Shown here piece after piece: positions 1 through 8,232 of a stretch of DNA of 64,000 nt. The DNA is from Lawsonia intracellularis PHE/MN1-00 (GTDB taxonomy: Bacteria > Desulfobacterota > Desulfovibrionia > Desulfovibrionales > Desulfovibrionaceae), in the NCBI RefSeq assembly GCF_000055945.1, contig NC_008011.1, forward strand, positions 558,001-622,000, given 5' to 3'. Numbering within the stretch: the first letter of the stretch is position 1; the number at the start of each line of letters is the position of its first letter. The position numbers were made by a program, and so were the translations under genes. The notes beneath the pieces are model-generated. The model did not search any database. It had not been told where the DNA came from and saw nothing but the letters and a program-made list of their open reading frames with translations.

Positions 1-1373
1 AATCTAGCTAGGACTTCTTTTTTCCCAATTACTACAATAAGTTCTTGTAGGCTTGGTCCTCCTAAAACACCAGATACAGCTAAACGAAGAATTGGACCAA
101 TCTCTTTAAACTTCAGATTGTTACTTGTGATATACTCATGGATAAGCTGTTCAATATATAATGGTTCAAAGTTTATTTCAGCTTCTAATAAATTACGTAA
201 TCTATCTAAATGCTCTTTACTTTCATTAGTGACAATTTTTTTTATATCATCTTCTTTATATGTAAGATCTGAAGCACTAATAAGCACAGGTTTCATAAGA
301 TAAACTAATTCCTTAAGAGTATCAGCTCGTTCTACATACAATGGTAACACTGCTTCAATCCGTTCTTTTGTTATATGAGTAAAACCTTCTTTTCTAACAA
401 AAGGTAACATAAGGTTTGCAATCTGGGAGACTGGTAATCTCCTTAGATAATGAGCATTAAGCCAAAGTAACTTCTCTATATTAAAAGCAGCAGGAGCGCT
501 ATGAAGATTTGTTCCATCAAAAAAACTTATCAACTCCTGAAGAGTAAAAATTTCTTGATCACCATACGACCAACCAAGCCGGACAAGGTAATTGAGCATA
601 GCTTCTGGTAAAAAGCCATCTTCTTGGTATTCAATAACTGCACGTGCACCATGACGTTTAGAAAGCTTCTGACGGTCTGAACCAAGAATCATAGGAATAT
701 GACCAAATATAGGTATTTCCCAACCTAGCGCATTATAAATTAAGATCTGTTTTGGTGTATTTGAAACATGATCATCTCCACGAATAATATGTGTCACTTG
801 CATATCATGATCATCTACAACTACAGCTAATTGATATGTTGGTGTTCCATCAGAACGTTGTAAGACCATATCGTCAAGCTCTGTATTTTGGACTGTAACT
901 TGTCCTTTAACAAGATCATTAAAGGTAACTTGACCTGCAGAAGGAACTTTTAGACGCACCACACCAGAAGGATTAGCAGATAACTTTTTCTCTCTACAAC
1001 AACCATTATATCGAGGCTTCTCACCTTTTTGACGGGCTTCCTCTCTCATCTTTTCTATTTGTTCAATAGAACAATGACACCAATATGCATGACCAGTCTG
1101 CAAGAGTATATCTATGACCTCATGGTAACGCTCATTCCGTTTTGATTGATAAACAATTTCTCCATCCCAATTCAAACCAAGCCATGACATGGATTCTAGA
1201 ATAGTATCTGTATATTCTTGCTTAGATCTTTCAAGGTCTGTATCTTCTATCCTTAAATGAAATATCCCATCAAAATGCCTAGCTAACAACCAAGAAAACA
1301 AAGCCGTGCGTGCCCCACCAATATGTAATTGTCCTGTAGGACTTGGGGCAAAACGTGTAACGACTTTCTTCAT
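1..1373 (-). CDS. gltX: Glutamyl-tRNA synthetase, 3' end cut by window edge
   Basis: Charges tRNA-Glu with glutamate in the cytoplasm. I translated the minus strand from the ATG at 1373; 457 codons are open to the window edge, so the stop lies just outside and the gene is nearly complete for a family of about 460-500 residues. The start reads MKKVVTRFAPSPTGQLHIGG, carrying the class I HIGH-type motif, and KLSKRHG (KMSKS loop) follows in the middle. A Cys cluster (CHCS ... YNGCCR) matches the zinc-binding insert of many bacterial GluRS. The C-terminal anticodon-binding part follows. No frameshift is seen. About 100 bases separate it from the next minus-strand gene, so it could be transcribed with pgk and the methyltransferase gene. 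Confidence 0.95.
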   Translation of the reverse strand, partial: MKKVVTRFAPSPTGQLHIGGARTALFSWLLARHFDGIFHLRIEDTDLERSKQEYTDTILESMSWLGLNWDGEIVYQSKRNERYHEVIDILLQTGHAYWCHCSIEQIEKMREEARQKGEKPRYNGCCREKKLSANPSGVVRLKVPSAGQVTFNDLVKGQVTVQNTELDDMVLQRSDGTPTYQLAVVVDDHDMQVTHIIRGDDHVSNTPKQILIYNALGWEIPIFGHIPMILGSDRQKLSKRHGARAVIEYQEDGFLPEAMLNYLVRLGWSYGDQEIFTLQELISFFDGTNLHSAPAAFNIEKLLWLNAHYLRRLPVSQIANLMLPFVRKEGFTHITKERIEAVLPLYVERADTLKELVYLMKPVLISASDLTYKEDDIKKIVTNESKEHLDRLRNLLEAEINFEPLYIEQLIHEYITSNNLKFKEIGPILRLAVSGVLGGPSLQELIVVIGKKEVLAR

Positions 1374-1476
1374 TATAATCCTCCATACTACAAGTAATAA
1401 CATTACCCATTTAATAAAATGATTATTTCTATCTTTATGTTCTATGTTATAAAGAATGTTATCATTCTCTAATTTA

Positions 1477-2784
1477 TTATTCTTTCTCTAAAGTAGATAC
1501 CCATTCAACTTTTAATGCACCTGAACGTATATCTCTCTGGTTTCCTGGTAAAGGCTTACATAATACTCTTGCACCTGATGGAATACCACGTGTATAAGAC
1601 ATAAGAGCTAAACCTTTTTTTGTACAAACATATTGAGCTGTTCCCATACCTAAAACAGGAAATCCTCCAGAAAGGACCCTCCCAGTTAAAAAAGAAGTAG
1701 TATTATCTAATAGTTTCAAAGTATTCTTTCTATACCTTAATAACTGAAAAGAAAAACTTACTTTAACTTTTGATAAATTAGCTGCTTGACTAAGGTTTAA
1801 TAACCATTGTGGTGCATCTACATCAAACAAGACATGACACCAAAGATTATTTGTACTATTAAATAAAGGACAAAAAGCTGTATGTGTGCAAGGAGCAATA
1901 GAAATAAATGTATCTTGTATAGCAACTTCTCTTAATGTAGACATAAGCTTTCCACCCAAACGTGTTCCAGGCTCTACAAACAATGCTGCTCCATCAGAGT
2001 GTAAAACATTATTTATGAGCATTACCATTTGTTCCATACGGCTTCTAATAAGATGATTTGTTTTTCCCTTTAATTCATTAAGCATATTTCCAGACATAAT
2101 AAGGTGCAAAGGGGAACTAATAGATTTTAGTACTTGGGTATAATTACCACGTATCAATGTAACATCCCACACAAAAGATTCTTTTAGTTGTGCAGCTATT
2201 TGTTTAAAAAGTTTCAACCCTATATTCATAGGTTGAATTGCAGTATCCACACAAATAAGCTTTATTTTGCAATTACGCCAGGTTGGTTTGGAAAGCCACA
2301 AGGCCACAGGTAACGTTAAAGGACCACTACCTAAGTCCATAATAACGACTTCAGATTTAGGTTCAGGTAATGCAAGATTTGATATTAGAGACGTAAGACG
2401 TATAAGATTCCACGGGAAAAAATACCATAAATAAGCTGAACAAAAACGTGCATTGCTCCAATATGATTTATATAAACCTTTTCTTTCAGAGGTTAATAAA
2501 CAAGAAAGGTTATGAATATCATCAGGTAATGCTATTCTCTGTGAGTGAGAAAGATGAAGAGTCTTATCCAAAATGTAAGGTAAAATCTCTAGTAATTGTT
2601 TTGTAAAAGGTGTTAAATCTGAAATAATTGGTTGAAATAACGGCTGTTGCTGTTTATTCCTCACCTTATCTAACTTACAAATTTTTCCTCCCCTACTGTA
2701 ATTAAGTCTTGCTTTACTAATATTCATCCTTTTTTGATTAGTACCTTTTAATACCTGCTTAGCAAATAGTAATTCATTTTTCAC
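1477..2784 (-). CDS. Rsm22-like class I SAM-dependent methyltransferase
   Basis: A 435-residue predicted SAM-dependent methyltransferase that resembles the ribosomal small subunit Rsm22 family. The clearest sign is the SAM motif I, VIMDLGSGPLTLPVALWLS, near residue 145, then an acidic strand end (LICVDTA) and a motif IV-like segment (LIMSGNMLNEL). The N-terminal third is helical and basic. The start ATG overlaps the pgk stop by four bases (ATGA), so the two are translationally coupled. The substrate is not visible in the sequence; 16S rRNA is the family expectation only. The family name is recognised from overall pattern and is less certain than the methyltransferase fold. Confidence 0.7.
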   Translation of the reverse strand: MKNELLFAKQVLKGTNQKRMNISKARLNYSRGGKICKLDKVRNKQQQPLFQPIISDLTPFTKQLLEILPYILDKTLHLSHSQRIALPDDIHNLSCLLTSERKGLYKSYWSNARFCSAYLWYFFPWNLIRLTSLISNLALPEPKSEVVIMDLGSGPLTLPVALWLSKPTWRNCKIKLICVDTAIQPMNIGLKLFKQIAAQLKESFVWDVTLIRGNYTQVLKSISSPLHLIMSGNMLNELKGKTNHLIRSRMEQMVMLINNVLHSDGAALFVEPGTRLGGKLMSTLREVAIQDTFISIAPCTHTAFCPLFNSTNNLWCHVLFDVDAPQWLLNLSQAANLSKVKVSFSFQLLRYRKNTLKLLDNTTSFLTGRVLSGGFPVLGMGTAQYVCTKKGLALMSYTRGIPSGARVLCKPLPGNQRDIRSGALKVEWVSTLEKE

Positions 2785-4121
2785 GATGAAGCAGATGCCT
2801 CAAGTGCAGCTACAGCTGGTAAAATTTTGCCTTCTAACATTTCAAGAAAAGCTCCTCCTGCTGTTGAAACATAATCAACCTTATCTAAATATCCATATTT
2901 CTCAAGTGCAGCAATACTATCTCCTCCACCAACAACTGTATATGCTTTTGTTTCTGCAACTGCATGGGCTATAATTTTTGTTCCTAAACCAAACTGATCA
3001 ATTTCAAAAACACCTACTGGACCATTCCATACCACAGTTCCTGCATTCATTATGTATTCAGCAATCCTCTGAGCTGTTTCAGGACCTATATCAAAAATTT
3101 TCTCATCAGGCTTAATATCATCAACTTTACGTATTATTGCAGTTGCTTTCTCACTAAGTTCAGTTGCTACAACTACGTCACTAGGCAATGGAATAGATGA
3201 TATTCCCCTAGAATCTTCTTTCCGCGTTGTTTCACCTAAAGAATCAAATGGTGACATATGCTGAGAAACCTGCTCTATCACTTTAGCTCCTAAAGTTTCA
3301 AAAGGGAAACCTTGTTTATAAGCATTTGCCATCAACTTACCCCCCAAATGATCAAAAGGTGATACATGTCGATGTGTTTCTCTCATAATTTTTGCTGCTG
3401 TTGAAACCAATTCTGGTTCATATAAAGATAAACCAATTTCAAAACCAGCAGCTTTTAAAAATGTATTAGCGATACCCCCACCAACAATCAATCGATCCAC
3501 CTTTCGAGAAAGATTTTCAATAAGTTGAAGCTTTGTTGAAACTTTGGAACCTCCAATAATTGCTACTAAAGGATGATTTGGACGATGAAGAATATGTCTA
3601 ATAGCTTTTAACTCAGCAGCCATCAATGGACCAACACATGCATGTTTGGCAAAACGGATTGCACCTTCTGTAGATGCTTGTGCACGATGCGCCGTAGCAA
3701 ATGCATCCATAATATAAATTTCTCCAAGTGCAGCTAATTTACGTGCTAACTCTTCTGAATTTTTCTTTTCACCTACAAGAAAACGTACATTCTCACACAA
3801 TACACACTTTCCTGGAGATACTGTTACTCCATTTAAGTAATCTGTAATCAAGGGAACATCCATACCTAACAATTCAGAAAGCCTTGCTGCAACAGGTGCA
3901 AGAGAAGCTTCTTTTGTAGGCTTACCTTCTTCTGGTCGGCCAAGATGTGAAAGAATCACAACACCAGCGCCTCTTTCCAATGCAAACTTAATAGAGGGTA
4001 AAGCTGCACGAATACGCTTATCACTGGTAATAACACCATCTTTTAATGGTACATTCAGATCTTCTCTTAATACAATTTGTTTTCCTTGTAAGTTAAGTTC
4101 AGACATGGAGCACATATGCAT
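2781..4121 (-). CDS. pgk: Phosphoglycerate kinase with internal 18-residue repeat insert
   Basis: Glycolytic enzyme that makes ATP from 1,3-bisphosphoglycerate. The N-terminal signature (LREDLNVPLKDG), SHLGRP, the IIGGSKVSTK segment and the C-terminal GGGDSIAALEKYG nucleotide-binding loop are all present. At 446 residues it is about 50 longer than the usual 390-400. The excess lies at residues 252-305 as three 18-residue units sharing PF(D/E)xLG, between a C-domain helix and the LPSDVVVA strand. The ATG at 4121 has an AAAGGAG ribosome site about 7 bases upstream; a later in-frame ATG (MSELNL) begins the conserved part. Its stop overlaps the next gene. Core catalytic regions look intact, so it is probably active. 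Confidence 0.95.
   Translation of the reverse strand: MHMCSMSELNLQGKQIVLREDLNVPLKDGVITSDKRIRAALPSIKFALERGAGVVILSHLGRPEEGKPTKEASLAPVAARLSELLGMDVPLITDYLNGVTVSPGKCVLCENVRFLVGEKKNSEELARKLAALGEIYIMDAFATAHRAQASTEGAIRFAKHACVGPLMAAELKAIRHILHRPNHPLVAIIGGSKVSTKLQLIENLSRKVDRLIVGGGIANTFLKAAGFEIGLSLYEPELVSTAAKIMRETHRHVSPFDHLGGKLMANAYKQGFPFETLGAKVIEQVSQHMSPFDSLGETTRKEDSRGISSIPLPSDVVVATELSEKATAIIRKVDDIKPDEKIFDIGPETAQRIAEYIMNAGTVVWNGPVGVFEIDQFGLGTKIIAHAVAETKAYTVVGGGDSIAALEKYGYLDKVDYVSTAGGAFLEMLEGKILPAVAALEASASS
3207..3368 (-). repeat. Three tandem 54-bp coding repeats inside pgk
   Basis: On the minus strand the units begin at 3368, 3314 and 3260, each 54 bases. Encoded units are HVSPFDHLGGKLMANAYK, QGFPFETLGAKVIEQVSQ and HMSPFDSLGETTRKEDSR. 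The first halves share PF(D/E)xLG and the third unit diverges after that. The DNA also aligns around the motif at 3234-3260, 3288-3308 and 3341-3367. The period of exactly 54 bases keeps the pgk frame. Confidence 0.85.
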
Positions 4122-4524
4122 ATTGTCTTCTCCTTTATTAGAAAAACTTATAAAAACAGTTGGCTTTTACTGTTCCCTAACTGAATGTTTTACCTAATCT
4201 AATTTTATATTACATAATATTAGGTTGTAGCAATAACTTCTAAAAAATAGACTACCACTTACTTAAGGAACTGATAGATTCTTATTACTACTTCTTAATT
4301 TGTAAAAAATAAAATATAGTAGAATCTTTTTATTTAATATTTTATAAAAATTGATGTACAACACCCAAATAATATATAAAAAATGTAAAAAGGGCGGTAT
4401 TAGAATAAATAATAGTATGATATTCAAGAATTTTTTGTACTAACCTTTTTACTTCATGCATACTTTAATATAACCTCTATTTTTTATTAGTCATGTAATT
4501 TAATGTCCCCCTTTGGAGACTATA
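4122..4524. other. Intergenic, 403 bases, divergent promoters expected
   Basis: AT-rich spacer between the divergent pgk and the membrane protein gene. It must hold promoters for both directions, but I cannot single out a convincing -35/-10 pair among the many AT hexamers. No RNA gene, repeat or open frame of interest is seen. Confidence 0.5.
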
Positions 4525-5409
4525 ATGGATTTACATATTATTACTGAACCTCTCATTGATCTTTACGACAGAGTTGCTTTTTTTTGGCAATCACCAAAAA
4601 CACAAAAAATATCTTCTATTATTATTTTAGTCATCTTTCTCTGTGCACTAGCTAGTATAGAACTTAATCGAGAAGGATACCTTCCTAAAAATCTATCAAT
4701 TATAGTACCAACAAATCATTTTAGAGCTATTAGCTTAGCGTTCACATGTATATTATGTATTGAACTTATTGCTTTGGTCCTTAGTATTTCACAATCTCTT
4801 TCAATCTCTGTAGGAAAACAGCTTGAAATTATGGCACTGATTTTATTACGCAATGCATTTAAAGAGTTAGCATATTTATCAGAACCTATTAATATGAATG
4901 ATAGTGCATATCACCTATATACAATTTGTCTTGCAGCTATCACATCTCTTGGAATTTTTATATGCCTTGGATTTTATCAACATATGCCAAAACTTACAAA
5001 ATATATTTATAATCCTAGAGAACGGTTAGGTTATATTAATGCAAAAAAAATAGTTGCCCTTTTTCTCTTATGTCTTCTCACAGTTATAGCAATTCGTGAC
5101 ACATATCAACATCTTATTACAGGAAAAGATGTAGCTTTTTTTGAAACAGTCTATACTGTTTTAATCTTTGCAGATATCCTTATTGTACTTGTTGCACAAA
5201 GGTTTATGCCAACATTTAGTGCCATTTTTTTACACTCTTCCTCTGTTGTAGCAACATTAATTATGAGGCTTTCTCTGTCTGCAAACTCACCATGGAATGC
5301 AATAGGAGCTATGTTCTCAGGACTATATATTCTTGCTGTTACCTGGGCTATAACATACTTTATGAAAAAACCATTCTCTATAAGAAAAAACAAACATATA
5401 GTAGACTAA
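4525..5409 (+). CDS. Multi-pass membrane protein, function unknown
   Basis: A 294-residue integral membrane protein I do not recognise. The ATG at 4525 has a GGAG site at 4515-4518, which I prefer to the upstream in-frame TTG at 4513. After a short cytosol-like N-terminus there are roughly seven or eight hydrophobic segments, for example ISSIIILVIFLCALASIEL, a segment near FTCILCIELIALVL, one near ICLAAITSLGIFICL, and a last one near the C-terminus before a basic tail (KKPFSIRKNKH). No catalytic or transport motif is evident. It stands alone on the plus strand, facing galE tail to tail. It is probably a real gene because length, start signal and composition are coherent. Confidence 0.75.
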   Translation: MDLHIITEPLIDLYDRVAFFWQSPKTQKISSIIILVIFLCALASIELNREGYLPKNLSIIVPTNHFRAISLAFTCILCIELIALVLSISQSLSISVGKQLEIMALILLRNAFKELAYLSEPINMNDSAYHLYTICLAAITSLGIFICLGFYQHMPKLTKYIYNPRERLGYINAKKIVALFLLCLLTVIAIRDTYQHLITGKDVAFFETVYTVLIFADILIVLVAQRFMPTFSAIFLHSSSVVATLIMRLSLSANSPWNAIGAMFSGLYILAVTWAITYFMKKPFSIRKNKHIVD

Positions 5410-5420
5410 GGAATAACTAC

Positions 5421-5463
5421 CACCAACTTTTATACTATCTACCTATTGTTATAAAAAGTGGTG
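5421..5463. terminator. Possible bidirectional terminator hairpin
   Basis: Imperfect inverted repeat: left arm CACCAACTTTTATA (5421-5434), right arm TATAAAAAGTGGTG (5450-5463), with one mismatch or slip. It lies between the ends of the convergent membrane protein gene and galE; its right part overlaps the last galE codons. The A/T parts of the arms could give U tracts in either direction. Confidence 0.35.
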
Positions 5464-6431
5464 TTACAAAAGTTGGAGTGCCAATTCCATGCACTTGCAA
5501 TAATTTGATCAATATTTGAATATTGTGGCCTCCATCCAAGTAAGGAGGCTGCTTTTTGATTACTTGAGATTAAACATGGAGGATCACCTTCTCTACGCTG
5601 GCCCAGTCTATATGGAACTGACCTACCTGTAATCCTTTCAACACTATCAATAATCTGCCTTACTGAAAAACCACTTCCAGTACCAAGATTTATGGCCTCT
5701 GAGGTTTCACCTTTAGCTAAATAATTTAAAGCCAACACGTGTGCACGTGCAAGATCACAAACATGAATGTAATCTCGGACACATGTACCATCTTCAGTTG
5801 GGTAGTTATCCCCAAAAATAGTTAATGGAGTATTACTTGTAATAGTTTTTAATATTAAAGGAATTAAATGTGTTTCAGGTTCATGCCACTCTCCTGTTTC
5901 CCCATCTAGATCACAACCTGCGGCATTAAAGTATCGTAGTGAAACCCAAGAAAGACCGTATGCTGCTTCAAAAGACTTCAGCATAGATTCCATAACAAGC
6001 TTACTTACTCCATAAGTAGTTACAGGGAGCTTTGGCATATCTTCATGAATAGGCATTTGTTCTGGTTGCCCATAAACTGCACATGTTCCAGAAACAACAA
6101 TATACTTAACTTTACTATTGTATATTGTTTCTAGAAGATTCAGTGTACCTGTAACATTATTACGAAAATAATACCCAGGATTGCTCACAGACTCACTAAC
6201 AATAGATTTTGCCGCAAAATGGATCACGCCATCTGGTTTATGCTTATGAAAAACAGACTGTAATCTAGAAAGATCTAAAATATCTCCATATTCAAACTCA
6301 CCCCACTGAACAAGGGACTTATGACCTGTAGACAAATTATCATATACAATAGGATTATATCCCTGACGTGCTAATTCTTTACATGTATGACTTCCAATAT
6401 AGCCAGCTCCACCAGTAACAATTACCTTCAT
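5439..6431 (-). CDS. galE: UDP-glucose 4-epimerase
   Basis: Interconverts UDP-glucose and UDP-galactose with bound NAD, supplying galactose for surface glycans. The 330-residue protein has the N-terminal Rossmann motif GGAGYIGSH, the SDR catalytic pair in TTYGVSKLVME (Tyr-x3-Lys), NVTGTLNLLE, the substrate region SLRYFNAAGCD and the VRDYIHVCDLA segment, all in family order and at usual length. Start is the ATG at 6431. It is monocistronic here, between a convergent membrane protein gene and an upstream carbonic anhydrase gene about 100 bases away. A related UDP-sugar epimerase is possible, but the full pattern fits GalE best. Confidence 0.92.
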   Translation of the reverse strand: MKVIVTGGAGYIGSHTCKELARQGYNPIVYDNLSTGHKSLVQWGEFEYGDILDLSRLQSVFHKHKPDGVIHFAAKSIVSESVSNPGYYFRNNVTGTLNLLETIYNSKVKYIVVSGTCAVYGQPEQMPIHEDMPKLPVTTYGVSKLVMESMLKSFEAAYGLSWVSLRYFNAAGCDLDGETGEWHEPETHLIPLILKTITSNTPLTIFGDNYPTEDGTCVRDYIHVCDLARAHVLALNYLAKGETSEAINLGTGSGFSVRQIIDSVERITGRSVPYRLGQRREGDPPCLISSNQKAASLLGWRPQYSNIDQIIASAWNWHSNFCNTTFYNNR

Positions 6432-6531
6432 ATATTCCTAATGTTTATATAGCTAAGGCTAACTAATGTTAAATATTCATATAGTTATCAGTTAAAAAAG
6501 TTAGTAACATTATAAATTAATATTTTTATGG

Positions 6532-7308
6532 TTAGCAAGAAGGAACTAAAACAAAAAACTCTTTCTTTATAGGATCATATTGTAATAACTCACCTGATAC
6601 AATATCAAAATACCAACCATAAACTTTGAGGTTTGATTTTTTTACAGCCTCTTTAACCCATGGGAATGTCAAAATATTATTCATAGAATTTACAACACTA
6701 AACTGTTCACATGCTTTTTGTCTAACTTCAAAAGGAGCATTAGGAAATTTCTTCTCAGCAAGTATCTTAGCAGGCTTAGCAATACTCATCCATCTATCAA
6801 TGAAACTTTTTCCAGTATAGCTTCCTGGTAACAATAAACTATGAATTCCTCCACATTTTGCATGTCCCATAATAATAATTGTATCTACATGCAAGTGCTC
6901 TACAGCATACTCGATTGCAGAAGTGACACCATGATAACTTCCATCCTCTTTAGTACATGGAGGGACCAAATTAGATATATTACGAACTACAAATAAATCT
7001 CCAGGCTTAGCTTCTGTAAGAATAGCAGGATCAACCCTTGAGTCACTACAAGAAATAAAAAGAACTCTAGGTTGTTGTCCTTCACTCAATTCTTTTTTAT
7101 ATGGTGAGTCAGGATTACAAAAGTGAAGCTTTTGAAAACGACGAAAACCTTCTTCTAATATTTTTACTGCTTCTACATTGTTAAGAGATTCCTCCATAGA
7201 CTTACCTTTTATGCTTTTTTGTGCATTAGCAAAATTTGGTGGTATAAAAAAAACTATACATCCCCAAAAAACTACTAAATGTATACTGATATAAAAAACT
7301 TTTTTCAT
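6532..7308 (-). CDS. Exported beta-class carbonic anhydrase
   Basis: Interconverts CO2 and bicarbonate. The zinc-binding motifs of the beta class are clear: CSDSRVDP (Cys, Asp, Arg dyad) and HAKCGG (His, Cys). The 258-residue protein begins MKKVFYISIHLVVFWGCIVF and continues to ANAQ, a signal peptide with a likely cleavage near residue 30, so it should act in the periplasm, unlike most cytoplasmic beta enzymes. VNSMNNILTFPWVKEAV and the YGWYFDI strand match the family C-terminal part. Start is the ATG at 7308. A possible role is pH or CO2 handling in the host cell; that is inference. Confidence 0.88.
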   Translation of the reverse strand: MKKVFYISIHLVVFWGCIVFFIPPNFANAQKSIKGKSMEESLNNVEAVKILEEGFRRFQKLHFCNPDSPYKKELSEGQQPRVLFISCSDSRVDPAILTEAKPGDLFVVRNISNLVPPCTKEDGSYHGVTSAIEYAVEHLHVDTIIIMGHAKCGGIHSLLLPGSYTGKSFIDRWMSIAKPAKILAEKKFPNAPFEVRQKACEQFSVVNSMNNILTFPWVKEAVKKSNLKVYGWYFDIVSGELLQYDPIKKEFFVLVPSC

Positions 7309-7704
7309 AGCTATTACAACTAACTCTCTTTTATTTATTTAACTTTCTTTTAACCTTAACACCCTTTTTTATTTAAATATAATAAATAAAAACTTTAACT
7401 ATAAATTAATAATTACCATTCTACTAGTAGTATATTAATATAAAATAAAAAAATTATTTCATTACAATACAATTTATTATACTAACCAAAAATTTTAGTT
7501 ATAGTTTTAAAAAAAGTCAATTTAAAAAATAGGTTAGTGGTTTTACTTGTACATATCACAAACAGAATAGATTTATTAACAACTATTTCAGGATATATAT
7601 ATATATCATCCACTAACTTAAAAATTAGCTGTATTAATGAAAAATACAATATAGAGATATATTGACAACCAAATGACTCTTGTCTAACTCATACATATAA
7701 TAAT
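7309..7704. other. Intergenic, 396 bases
   Basis: Very AT-rich spacer before the tRNA, including a short (AT)n run near 7596-7606 flanked by GGAT and ATCC, which is too simple to interpret. It should contain the promoter of the carbonic anhydrase gene (minus) and of the tRNA (plus). No gene is seen. Confidence 0.5.
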
Positions 7705-7778
7705 TGGGCTGTCGTTCAATGGCAGGACAGCGGATTCTGACTCCGTTAATCAAGGTTCAAGTCCTTGCAGCCCAGCCA
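7705..7778 (+). tRNA. tRNA-Gln, anticodon CTG
   Basis: A 74-base cloverleaf including an encoded 3' CCA. The acceptor arm TGGGCTG (7705-7711) pairs with CAGCCCA; the first pair is U1-A72, typical of glutamine tRNAs. The anticodon arm is GCGGA, loop TTCTGAC, TCCGT, giving CTG. The T arm has GGTTCAAGTCC. It is a single tRNA, not part of a cluster. A glutaminyl-tRNA synthetase gene lies later in the window, so direct Gln charging is expected. Confidence 0.95.
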
Positions 7779-8232
7779 TATCCACCCCTATACTACTATC
7801 ATAAATACTATAAATATTAATTCAACATTTTCTACTTTTTCTTTATCTACACATAGTTCCTTCTAACTACTTATAAAAAATGTGTATAACTGTTATTATC
7901 CGCTAGTTATATCTAGTAAGGAATAATAATAATAATATATTAAAATAATTAACTTTTTATTATTTTATTACTATAAATGCATGGCAAAGTACTATCATTA
8001 ATTTTGTATACCCCCTTCTCAACTACTAATACTTTTGAATTAATACTATTAACGAATTATTTCGTTATGTTACTCTTTTTACTATAAAGAATTTTGCATT
8101 TTTTCCTATTTTATACTATAATATATGACATATATTTTCTTGTTATAAAAAAATATTTTCTTTAATATATTACATCAACTCTCAATAGGATAATATTAGT
8201 TAACCCGCCAAGTAAATTGGAACTTGTTTTTC
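7779..8232. other. Intergenic, 454 bases
   Basis: AT-rich spacer between the tRNA and the ABC ATPase gene. No hairpin with a T run, no RNA gene and no repeat of note. A GGA at about 8219-8221 precedes the chosen start. Promoter elements for the glycan export block should be here, but I cannot place them with confidence. Confidence 0.5.

Noticed and set aside
118-303. Plus-strand 61-codon open frame
   Set aside because: It lies antisense within gltX, which has clear motifs across this region.
2786-2974. Plus-strand Leu/Gln-rich open frame
   Set aside because: Antisense to the pgk C-terminus; composition is a shadow of the real gene.
7590-7615. Short (AT)n run as a structured repeat
   Set aside because: Too simple and expected in DNA this AT-rich.
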